A DNA stretch of 64,000 bases from Lepus europaeus (lineage: Eukaryota > Chordata > Mammalia > Lagomorpha > Leporidae), in contig NC_084833.1 of NCBI RefSeq assembly GCF_033115175.1, forward strand, positions 55,762,716-55,826,715. The letters are read 5' to 3'. The notes under the pieces were generated by a model that saw nothing but the letters and a program-made list of their open reading frames with translations, was not told where the DNA came from and did no database searches. Shown here in pieces: positions 61,501 to 64,000 of the stretch. The first letter of the stretch is position 1; each line of letters begins with the position of its first letter. The position numbers and the translations under genes are program-made.

Positions 61501-62803
61501 GCTAATCTTTGCTTATATTTAATCAGATAAGTATTTCCATATCCTTTAAACTCATTTGTCAATAATGAATGAGTTCACACATGTGATATATATTTTGATA
61601 GCATAAATACTTATCTATATGGCCCAAATGCCTGGGCCCCTACACCATTGTGCATGGATGAAGTTCCTGGCTCCTGGCTTTGGCTCTGGCCATTGTGGCC
61701 ATCTGGGGAGTAAACCTGCTGATGGAAGAGCCCTCTGCCTCTCTGTAGCTCTTTCAAATAAATAAATAAAAATATTTTTAAAAAATGTATCTTAAAGTTT
61801 TTTAAAGATTTATTTGTTGGACTACCGCTGTGGTGTAGTAAGCTAAGCCTCAGTCTGCAGCACCGGCATCCTGTATAGGTGCCGGTTCGTGTTCTGGTTG
61901 CACCTCTTATGATCCAGCTCTCTCTGCTTATGACCTGAAAAAGCAGGGGAAGATGGCCCAAGTGCTTGGGCCCCTACTCCAGTATGGGAGACCTGAAAGA
62001 AGCTCCTGGCTCCTGGCTTCAGGTTGGCCTGGCTCCAGCTGTTGCAGCCATTTGGGGAGTAAGTCAGCAGATGGAGGAACTTTCTGTCTGTAACTCTCTG
62101 TGACAGAGAGAGAGGCAGTGAGATAGAAATCCTTCATCTGCTGATTCACTTCCTAAGTGACTTCCTAAGTGACTGCAGTAGCTGAAGCTGGGCCAGGCTG
62201 AAGCTAGAGTCAGGATCTTCATCCTGTTCTCCAATGTGGGTAGCAGGGATTCAAGCACTTGGGCTACCTTCCACTACTTTTCAAGGCACATTAGCAGAGA
62301 GCTGGATTGGAAGTGGGTACTTTGATATGGGATGCCTGCATTGCAGTTTACAGGCTATGTCACAATACCATCTGAATTTTTTTTTTATTTGGGATTAGAT
62401 TTGTTCATTTGATACATTAGCTCATTACATGGTAGAAAATTAAAGACATTGAAAGTTGGCCACTTAATGTGTATCATATCTAGTTATATAATTTTAGCAT
62501 TTTAGTTTTAAAATACTATGATTGATCATCATTAAGTTGATTGTTTTTATTGGATAAATTCTGAAGTATCAGGGATGAGAACTTGAAATAAAATTATTTG
62601 CTATTAAACAACTTAGTTTCAATTTTGGCCTTTTAGGATACTAATTCTTTACTTTCTATGGCAGGTTGAACGTCATAGAGAACATCTCATTAACTACATT
62701 ATATTTTTAAGAATAACACCATTCCTGCCTAACTGGTTTATTAATATTACATCTCCTGTGATAAACGTGCCTTTGAAAGTTTTTTTTATTGGCACTTTTC
62801 TAG
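34252..62803 (+). CDS. TMEM41B: TMEM41B, partial (coding exons 1-6 of an expected 7), join of six exons
   Basis: Transmembrane protein 41B is an ER multi-pass protein of the VTT/DedA (VMP1, TMEM41, SNARE-associated Golgi) family. Family knowledge: it is a phospholipid scramblase working with VMP1 in autophagosome formation and lipid mobilisation, and it is a host factor used by several RNA viruses. Seen here: six exons (121, 118, 129, 94, 105 and 139 nt) join without a frame break into 235 codons plus one base. A soluble N-terminus (1-50) is followed by a first membrane segment (about 52-72) and then the VTT core, with GSIFLSILSGFLYP (131-144), SYLVGRP (167-173) and FLRITPFLPNW (203-213). By comparison with the remembered human protein there are no indels and only scattered substitutions, mostly in exon 1. 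The final 56 or so residues should lie downstream. No frameshift or stop is seen, so this is an intact functional locus, not a retrocopy. Confidence 0.96.
34571..35378. other. Intron 1 proximal unique sequence
   Basis: T16 run at about 34586-34601, then AT-rich DNA without recognisable repeats. Confidence 0.55.
35379..35689 (-). mobile_element. Older C-type SINE, full length
   Basis: T run, 'aatatttgtttatttatttg' to the head 'ccacactactggcccc'. Imperfect flanks TGAATCCAGTT and TGAATTGGTT. Confidence 0.92.
35717..36015. mobile_element. Fold-back C-type SINE (two 5' halves as an inverted repeat)
   Basis: A + strand 5' half (35717-35889, 'ggggctgacgctgtggaagt' to 'cgcgtgggagaccc') is followed immediately by the inverted 5' half of a sister copy (35890-36015). 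Arms 35753-35862 and 35890-36002 pair at roughly 85-90% by eye around a 27-nt loop. Neither half has a 3' end or A tail. Confidence 0.92.
36016..36335. other. Unique intronic stretch
   Basis: Nothing recognised. Confidence 0.55.
36336..36643 (-). mobile_element. Older C-type SINE
   Basis: 'attaaagatttatttattta' to the head 'ccacagcactggcc'. Confidence 0.92.
36644..36705 (+). mobile_element. 3' end remnant of a C-type SINE
   Basis: 'ctctctccctctcctgtcac' and 'cttttaaatagataaataaa' only. Probably the remainder of a copy broken by its reverse-strand neighbours. Confidence 0.75.
36706..37018 (-). mobile_element. Older C-type SINE
   Basis: 'aatatttatttatttatttg' to 'tttacccattatgcccc'; the extreme head is eroded. 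Confidence 0.92.
37097..37441 (+). mobile_element. Young C-type SINE, full length
   Basis: Perfect 14-bp TSD AAGATCTGAGTCTA (37083-37096 and 37442-37455), head 'gccggcgccgcggctcacta', simple A tail. Confidence 0.97.
37575..37903 (+). mobile_element. Young C-type SINE, full length
   Basis: Perfect 14-bp TSD AAGTTTTTAACCTA (37561-37574 and 37904-37917), head 'ggccggcgctttggcttaac', simple A tail. Confidence 0.97.
38014..38356 (+). mobile_element. Young C-type SINE, full length
   Basis: TSD AGAGAACTCCC (38003-38013 and 38358-38368), head 'ggctggcgctgcggctcaat', A tail of about 25. Confidence 0.97.
38378..38443 (+). repeat. 33-bp perfect tandem duplication (two copies)
   Basis: The unit starts ATTTTCAGTGTATAGATCAT and ends CCCTTGT: copy 1 at 38378-38410, copy 2 at 38411-38443. 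Confidence 0.97.
38611..38682 (+). repeat. 72-bp module, copy A
   Basis: 'cttattgtggaacacagtca' to 'attgcttttagaagac'. About 93% identical to 56985-57055; flanks unrelated. Contains 'gtttgagaaacactg', like a hAT terminal repeat. Confidence 0.85.
38886..39202 (+). mobile_element. Older C-type SINE
   Basis: Head 'ggggccagctttgtggtaca', tail 'tttcaaataaatacatcaat'. Confidence 0.92.
39419..39740 (-). mobile_element. Young C-type SINE
   Basis: 'aacaggcagagtggacagtg' to 'gccatggcgccggc', with a small deletion near the B box ('gaagagaatctggcatcctg'). Confidence 0.95.
39741..39763 (-). mobile_element. C-type SINE tail stub
   Basis: 'ttttttaagatttatttatt' only, cut by the next element. Confidence 0.6.
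39764..40208 (+). mobile_element. C-type SINE interrupted by a reverse copy
   Basis: Head part 39764-39852 ('agccaatgctgtaatgcagt'); tail part 40183-40208 ('aataaataaaatattaaaaa'). Confidence 0.8.
39853..40182 (-). mobile_element. Older C-type SINE, nested
   Basis: 'ttttaaggtttatttattta', (GA)n at about 39889-39932, and the head 'ccacagtgccagcccc'. It includes a duplicated 'agctttagctttaccc'. Confidence 0.9.
40216..40556 (+). mobile_element. Young C-type SINE, full length
   Basis: Head 'ggccggcgccgtggcttaac', A tail of about 26. Short TSD AGCTTCA (just before 40216 and at about 40557). Confidence 0.96.
40557..40868. other. Unique intronic stretch with a spaced 18-19 bp direct repeat
   Basis: 'ttatagagtgaagaaaata' at about 40642-40660 recurs at about 40849-40868 as 'ttatagagtgaagaaaaata', with about 190 bp of non-repetitive sequence between. 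Confidence 0.7.
40869..41178 (+). mobile_element. Tigger-like non-autonomous DNA transposon (MITE)
   Basis: Terminal inverted repeats CAGGTTGAG... and ...TAAACCTG, flanked by TA on both sides (40867-40868 and 41179-41180). Same internal order as 57964-58284. Diverged and without transposase. Confidence 0.8.
41318..41620 (-). mobile_element. Older C-type SINE
   Basis: 'aaaaaagatttattcattta' to 'accttctataccacat'; the head is eroded. Confidence 0.9.
41621..42121. other. Unique intronic stretch
   Basis: Nothing recognised. Confidence 0.55.
42122..42450 (-). mobile_element. Older C-type SINE
   Basis: 'ttttaagaattattttttat' to the head 'ctacagcactggcc'. Confidence 0.92.
42512..42848 (-). mobile_element. 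Older C-type SINE
   Basis: 'aaaaagatttatttatttga' to the head 'gccacagtgccagccc'. Confidence 0.92.
42917..42946 (+). repeat. (AAAC)n microsatellite
   Basis: About six AAAC units. Confidence 0.93.
42972..43300 (+). mobile_element. Older C-type SINE
   Basis: Head 'gatgccagcattgtggtgct', (CT)n at about 43222-43242, tail 'ctttcaaataaatgactaaa'. Confidence 0.88.
43512..43840 (-). mobile_element. Older C-type SINE
   Basis: 'tttaaagttttatttattta' to 'ggcagcttaacttagtactc'; the extreme head is eroded. Confidence 0.9.
44024..44325 (-). mobile_element. Deep-branch C-type SINE, very diverged
   Basis: 'tatttgaaagacagagcatg', 'gagatgctccagtatgcgat', head 'gaagctaaacacctgtacc'. Confidence 0.7.
44387..44419 (+). 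repeat. Short tandem duplication, 17-bp unit
   Basis: 'taggcagagtggtttat' followed by 'aggcagagtggttta'. Resembles reversed SINE sequence (GGCAGAGTGG). Confidence 0.85.
44460..44824 (-). mobile_element. Young C-type SINE, full length
   Basis: TSD CTAGATATTTT (44449-44459 and 44825-44835); T/A-rich tail, 'ggacaggcagagtggacagt', head 'gccgcggcgccggc'. Confidence 0.96.
44914..45129 (-). mobile_element. Older C-type SINE, 5'-truncated
   Basis: 'aaaaaagattgattggtttg' to 'attagaagtggagcagcc', where the next, opposite copy starts. Confidence 0.88.
45130..45435 (+). mobile_element. C-type SINE, opposite to the previous copy
   Basis: 'gctgtatagccacttcctgc' through 'aactttgatttccaaataca'. It includes a tandem 'ggcctgacccagccctggcctgac'-type duplication near 45308-45335. 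Confidence 0.88.
45436..45779 (-). mobile_element. Young C-type SINE
   Basis: T-rich tail, 'gacaggcagagttagagaga' to 'gccatggcgccggcc', inserted at the tail of the previous copy. Confidence 0.95.
45926..46238 (+). mobile_element. Older C-type SINE
   Basis: Head 'ggggccagcactatggcgaa', tail 'aaacaaacaaataaatcttt'. Confidence 0.92.
46344..46393 (+). repeat. (TA)n/(TG)n microsatellite
   Basis: 'catatacatatatgtgtgta' and 'tgtgtgtgtgt'. Confidence 0.9.
46478..46815 (+). mobile_element. Older C-type SINE
   Basis: Head 'ggggctggtgttgtggcata', tail 'tgttcaaataaatgaatctt'. Confidence 0.92.
46816..47126. other. Unique intronic stretch
   Basis: Nothing recognised. Confidence 0.55.
47127..47305 (-). 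mobile_element. C-type SINE with a large internal deletion
   Basis: 'aaaaaaagatttatttgtca' jumps from 'ggtcacaacagctggatggg' to the head 'ccacagtgccagcccc'. Confidence 0.85.
47321..47978 (-). mobile_element. Older C-type SINE, outer copy of a nested pair
   Basis: TSD CTTGCATATAATTTT (47306-47320 and 47979-47993). Tail 47321-47340, resuming at 47673 and ending 'gccacagcgccggcccc'. Confidence 0.95.
47341..47672 (+). mobile_element. Young C-type SINE inserted in the outer copy
   Basis: Head 'atggctggtgctgtggctca', tail 'ctctgcctgccaaaaagaaa'. Target inside the host SINE tail. Confidence 0.94.
48136..48511 (-). mobile_element. Young C-type SINE, full length
   Basis: TSD CATCCTCCAGTTCTT (48121-48135 and 48512-48526). 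A long T-rich tail precedes 'ggacaggcagagtggacagt'. Confidence 0.96.
48527..48892. other. Unique intronic stretch
   Basis: AT-rich; nothing recognised. Confidence 0.55.
48893..49170 (-). mobile_element. Deep-branch C-type SINE
   Basis: 'ggctttatttgaaagacaga', 'caggcactctgatatgggat'. Ends about 60 bp before exon 2. Confidence 0.8.
49232..49349 (+). CDS. TMEM41B: TMEM41B coding exon 2
   Basis: The acceptor is a pyrimidine run ending ttctttcag, and the donor is ga|gtaagt. The exon encodes residues 41-79 plus two bases of codon 80. It contains EKAWAEAGSARMS followed by a hydrophobic segment (about 52-72) that should be the first transmembrane helix, then YKNFPQLS. A deep-branch SINE ends about 60 bp upstream of the acceptor. 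Confidence 0.96.
49505..49837 (-). mobile_element. Young C-type SINE, full length
   Basis: TSD CCTCATCAACACTCTT (49489-49504 and 49838-49853), in intron 2. Confidence 0.97.
49885..50172 (-). mobile_element. Deep-branch C-type SINE
   Basis: 'tatttgaaaggcaggcaggc', 'caggtactctgatataggat'. Confidence 0.8.
50256..50678 (+). mobile_element. Older C-type SINE with expanded pyrimidine tract
   Basis: Head 'gaggccagtgctgtggtgta', tail 'tgcctttcaaataagtaaat'. The CT region is enlarged to about 120 nt. Confidence 0.93.
50516..50636 (+). repeat. Polypyrimidine tract, about 120 nt
   Basis: CT dinucleotides, CCCT and CCCTCC units with very few purines, inside a + strand SINE. Confidence 0.95.
50821..51162 (-). 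mobile_element. Older C-type SINE
   Basis: 'aaaaaaagatttatttattt' to the head 'ctgcagcactggcccc'. Confidence 0.92.
51175..51478 (-). mobile_element. Diverged C-type SINE
   Basis: 'tgtctacttgaaatgcagag' to 'ggtgccacagtaccctcc'. Confidence 0.8.
51512..51790 (-). mobile_element. Deep-branch C-type SINE
   Basis: 'ttttatttgaaaggtcaaaa', 'gaattccagtatgggagtgg'. Confidence 0.75.
51965..52307 (-). mobile_element. Young C-type SINE, full length
   Basis: TSD TGAATTTAAGATTTTT (51949-51964 and 52308-52323). Head 'gccacggcgccagcc'. Confidence 0.97.
52324..52615 (-). mobile_element. Deep-branch C-type SINE
   Basis: 'aaaaatttatttgagagaga', 'taggcactctgataagggat', head 'tgcatcaaatgcctactgc'. Confidence 0.8.
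52616..53255. other. Unique distal intron 2
   Basis: AT-rich DNA up to the exon 3 acceptor; no repeat recognised. Confidence 0.6.
53256..53384 (+). CDS. TMEM41B: TMEM41B coding exon 3
   Basis: The acceptor is tttctttag. The exon encodes residues 80-122 plus two bases of codon 123: the charged linker EEERLNMKVPRDMDDAKALG, then KYKDTFYVQVLVAYFATYI entering the next membrane segment. L84 and I101 differ from the remembered human V. The donor is GTATCCTTTT, the U12-type 5' splice site, and not a U2 GTRAGT site. Confidence 0.96.
53395..54350. other. Unique proximal intron 3
   Basis: AT-rich with a short TG/TA run at about 53848-53869; nothing else recognised. Confidence 0.55.
54351..54675 (-). 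mobile_element. Young C-type SINE, full length
   Basis: TSD GTTCCTTCC (54342-54350 and 54678-54686). Head 'gctgcggcgccggcc'. Confidence 0.95.
54687..55486. other. Unique intron 3 stretch
   Basis: Nothing recognised. Ends at a short 'gaggtagagttacag' boundary with the next SINE. Confidence 0.55.
55501..55727 (-). mobile_element. C-type SINE, internally deleted
   Basis: 'aaaaatttatttatttattt', lacking the core between 'cttcactccccaaatt' and 'ttctactgc', head 'ccatagtgccagtccc'. Confidence 0.88.
55735..56066 (-). mobile_element. Older C-type SINE
   Basis: 'tttaatttatttgaaaggca', a G11 run near 55792-55803, head 'ccacaacaccggggcc'. The right flank TTATTTACACTTTT (about 56068-56081) matches 55487-55500, left of the neighbouring SINE. 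Confidence 0.9.
56226..56446 (-). mobile_element. Older C-type SINE, 5'-truncated
   Basis: 'tttaaaaaatatttgagagt' to 'gcattaacagggagcttgg', ending at a poly(G) run. Confidence 0.88.
56450..56473 (+). repeat. Poly(G) run, 24 nt
   Basis: Uninterrupted G from 56450 to 56473 between two truncated SINEs. Confidence 0.95.
56474..56536 (+). mobile_element. C-type SINE 5' fragment
   Basis: 'gagctgtgctgtggcatagc' to 'agcatcccatatgggc' only. Confidence 0.85.
56537..56890 (-). mobile_element. Older C-type SINE
   Basis: 'tttaaagatttattttattt' to the head 'ccacagcaccagcccc'. It cuts the preceding + strand copy. Confidence 0.92.
56908..56984 (-). mobile_element. C-type SINE core fragment
   Basis: 'gtcttctatccgctcatttg' to 'gttgaagccaggaacacatg'. 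Confidence 0.7.
56985..57055 (+). repeat. 72-bp module, copy B
   Basis: 'cttattgtggaacaaaatca' to 'attgcttttagaagac'; partner of 38611-38682, same orientation. Confidence 0.85.
57056..57277. other. Unique intron 3 spacer
   Basis: Nothing recognised. Confidence 0.5.
57289..57607 (+). mobile_element. C-type SINE, full length
   Basis: Head 'ggtctggtgcgtggctcact', A tail. TSD AAGATGTAGTG and AAGGTGTAGTG (57278-57288 and about 57608-57618). Confidence 0.94.
57619..57963. other. Unique intron 3 stretch
   Basis: Nothing recognised. Confidence 0.55.
57964..58284 (+). mobile_element. Tigger-like non-autonomous DNA transposon (MITE), both ends present
   Basis: Terminal inverted repeats CAGGTTGAGTATCCCTAATC and ...GATAAGGAATACTCAACTTA, with TA flanks at 57962-57963 and 58285-58286. 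Non-coding. Ends about 105 bp before the U12 branch site of intron 3. Confidence 0.88.
58413..58506 (+). CDS. TMEM41B: TMEM41B coding exon 4
   Basis: This short exon was found by searching for the missing VTT segment. It completes F123 and encodes LQTFAIPGSIFLSILSGF and onward to LVCL (through 154). The acceptor (gttaacag) has no pyrimidine tract and is preceded by a U12-like branch site; the donor is a U2-type ttg|gtaagt. The GSIFLS...GFLYP stretch is the conserved re-entrant or membrane core of the family. Confidence 0.96.
58507..59121. other. TMEM41B: TMEM41B intron 4
   Basis: A 615-nt intron (gtaagt to ttttccag) free of recognisable SINEs. Confidence 0.9.
59122..59226 (+). CDS. TMEM41B: TMEM41B coding exon 5
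   Basis: The exon is phase 0 at both ends and exactly 35 codons (residues 155-189): CSGLGASFCYMLSYLVGRPV then YKYLTEKAVKWSQQ. The acceptor is tgttattttccag and the donor cag|gtaagc. It holds the family glycine-rich G-L-G-A and the SYLVGR motif. Skipping it would keep the frame. Confidence 0.97.
59235..59543 (-). mobile_element. Deep-branch C-type SINE with (TTTG)n tail
   Basis: (TTTG)n at about 59239-59262 is its reversed tail; 'gaaatgcagagagagaggga', head 'ctataacgccagcccc'. It starts 9 bp after the exon 5 donor. Confidence 0.85.
59544..59787. other. Unique intron 5 spacer
   Basis: Nothing recognised. Confidence 0.5.
59788..60110 (+). mobile_element. Older C-type SINE
   Basis: Head 'gagactggtgtgatacaaag', tail 'ctttcaaataaaataaataa'. 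Confidence 0.9.
60111..60517. other. Unique intron 5 stretch
   Basis: Short TA-rich run near 60452-60482. Confidence 0.5.
60518..60860 (+). mobile_element. Older C-type SINE
   Basis: Head 'gggggccagtgctgtggcgt', (CCCCCA)n at about 60785-60801, tail 'gaagtaaataataaatcttt'. The following 'aaaggtttttcttt' is repeated twice (60857-60893). Confidence 0.92.
60903..61108 (-). mobile_element. Older C-type SINE, 5'-truncated
   Basis: T run, 'aattcaagaggtagagttat' to 'ttccactgccttcccag'. Confidence 0.88.
61162..61494 (+). mobile_element. Young C-type SINE, full length
   Basis: Head 'ggccggcgccgtggctcaac', A tail. TSD AAGTATAAG (about 61154-61162 and 61493-61501). Confidence 0.96.
61618..61785 (+). 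mobile_element. Older C-type SINE, 5'-truncated
   Basis: 'tatggcccaaatgcctgggc' to tail 'ttcaaataaataaataaaaa'. Confidence 0.9.
61798..62370 (-). mobile_element. C-type SINE, outer copy of a nested pair
   Basis: Tail 'tttttaaagatttatttgt' (61800-61818), resuming at about 62101 'tgacagagagagaggcagtg' to 'tatgtcacaatacca'. It carries a 12-bp tandem duplication 'acttcctaagtg' at 62148-62171. Confidence 0.88.
61819..62100 (+). mobile_element. C-type SINE inserted in the outer copy
   Basis: Head 'ggactaccgctgtggtgtag', ending 'gtctgtaactctctg' without its usual A tail. Confidence 0.88.
62371..62664. other. Unique distal intron 5
   Basis: AT-rich DNA leading to the exon 6 acceptor. Confidence 0.6.
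62665..62803 (+). CDS. TMEM41B: TMEM41B coding exon 6
   Basis: The acceptor is ctatggcag and the donor g|gtaaga. It encodes residues 190-235 plus one base: VERHREHLINYIIFLRITPF, then LPNWFINITSPVINVPLKV and FFIGTFL. The conserved R-x-x-P-F-x-P-N signature (R205 to N212) is intact. The next exon should begin with the VAPPSF segment and lies outside the window. Confidence 0.97.
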
Positions 62804-63040
62804 GTAAGACTCCCACCCGTAGTTTGCACTGTGTTTTAGCTCTTTGTATCTGCTTCTGAAGGGGTCCTGCTGAATTACATTGTATGCTGTGTGCAGATAG
62901 CCAGCACCATGTAGAAATCTTGGGCCTAAAGCCTTGCCTGATAATTAGGTGCTCAGAAGTGTGTGTTGGATTGTGTTGAGTTAGCTAGTTTTGTCCAATT
63001 TCTTTGAAGAAGAGTACTTTATACTGAATACTGTTTTTAT

Positions 63041-63368
63041 TATTTTTTATTTTTACTTTATTAAGTATTCATTTATTTGAAAGGCAGAGTTTACAAAGAG
63101 AGGGAGAGGGAAAGACATCCACTGGTTCACTCCCCAAATGGCAGCAACTGCCAGGGCTGGGCCAGGCCAAAGCCATGAGCCAGGAGCTTCTTCTGGGTCT
63201 CTTACGTGGGTGCAGGAGTCCAAGTACTTGGACCATCTTCTGCTATCCCAGGTACATTAGCAGGGAGCTGGATTGGAAGTGAAGCTGGCAGGACTTGAAC
63301 CGGTGTCCACATGGGATGCTGGTGTCACAGGCAACGAGTTTCCCTGCTGTGCCACAATGCTGGCACCT
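63041..63368 (-). mobile_element. Older C-type SINE
   Basis: 'tttattaagtattcatttat' to the head 'gccacaatgctggcacc', in intron 6. Confidence 0.92.
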
Positions 63369-63418
63369 AAATAGGACTTTCGATAACTCCATTCTCTTCT
63401 TTAATACTGAGGGGGAAA

Positions 63419-63761
63419 GCCGGCGCCGCGGCTCAATATGCTAATCCTCCGCCTAGCAGCGCCTGCACACCGAGTTCTAGTCCCAGTCGGGGCACCGGAT
63501 TCTATCCCGGTTGCCCCTCTTCCAGGCCAGCTCTCTGCTATGGCCCGGGAAGGCAGTGGAGGATGGCCCAAGTGCTTGGGCCCTGCACCCACATGGGAGA
63601 CCAGGAGAAGCACCTGGCTCCTGGCTTCGGATCAGCGCGGTGCGCCAGCCGCAGCGTGCTGGCCACGGCGGCCATTGTGGGGTGAACCAACGGCAAAGGA
63701 AGACCTTTCTCTCTCTTTCTCTCTCTTTCTCTCACTGTCCACTCTGCCTGTAAAAAAAAAA
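63419..63761 (+). mobile_element. Young C-type SINE, full length
   Basis: TSD AATACTGAGGGGGAAA (63403-63418; 63762-63778 has one extra G). Head 'gccggcgccgcggctcaata'. Confidence 0.97.
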
Positions 63762-63778
63762 AATACTGAGGGGGGAAA

Positions 63779-64000
63779 TATTAAGTTGCCTTTTTTGAAT
63801 TATTTTTTCCTTTATCGTCTACTTGAAGATTGAAATAGACTTGAATTTTTGGTAGAGAATTGATCCTATTTTTTAAATTGAAATCAGTATTTATTGTGGG
63901 TTTTAGTGAAAGTATGGGGAACCAAGGATCAACAGACATTCATAGTTTCAAGAAACTGACAACAGTTTTTAAATTCATCAGTAGACATGACTATTTTGTG
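63779..64000. other. Unique intron 6 up to the window end
   Basis: Nothing recognised; the last TMEM41B exon is not reached. Confidence 0.7.

Overview
The window looks like lagomorph nuclear DNA, most probably European rabbit (Oryctolagus cuniculus). It is dominated by the tRNA-derived leporid C-type SINE (CSINE): roughly 105 copies or fragments by my count, on both strands and often nested. It also carries 3' ends of the rabbit L1 family. This is a eukaryotic window, so most long open frames are translations of SINEs and not genes.

The one protein-coding gene I can support is TMEM41B, on the + strand. Six coding exons are present: 34252-34372, 49232-49349, 53256-53384, 58413-58506, 59122-59226 and 62665-62803. 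They join in frame to give residues 1-235 of a protein expected to be about 291 residues long; the last coding exon lies beyond base 64000. Transcription should start in a GC-rich, TATA-less CpG island at about 33700-34570. Intron 3 (53385-58412) has the hallmarks of a minor-class U12 intron, while the other introns look U2-type.

Layout. Bases 1-33700 are upstream intergenic DNA. They hold SINEs, three L1 3' ends (11780-12970 minus, 24029-24556 plus, 27371-27491 minus), old L1M-like and L2-like fossils, a solo ERV LTR at 9818-10211 inserted into a SINE, and a MaLR-type LTR at about 29193-30162 split by two SINEs. Bases 34373-49231 are intron 1, densely packed with SINEs; it contains a fold-back SINE palindrome (35717-36015) and a Tigger-like MITE (40869-41178). 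Bases 49350-64000 carry introns 2-6 with more SINEs and a second MITE of the same family (57964-58284).

SINE terms used below. 'Young' copies start near GGCCGGCGC and end in a simple A tail. 'Older' copies end in AAATAAATAAATCTTT. 'Deep-branch' copies are strongly diverged, with a head that reads CAAACACTTG or CACTCTGATATGG on the reverse strand. Direct flanking repeats are target-site duplications (TSDs) read by eye.

The most notable observations are the U12 intron in TMEM41B, a 5'-truncated L1 joined to an inverted 40-nt 5' fragment of 5S rRNA inside one TSD, the fold-back SINE in intron 1, a CpG-rich segment of unknown origin at 23672-24000, and a 93%-similar 72-bp module present in both intron 1 and intron 3. 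I found no evidence of a novel multi-gene system, CRISPR array or operon. All repeat subfamily names are from memory and were not checked against a library.
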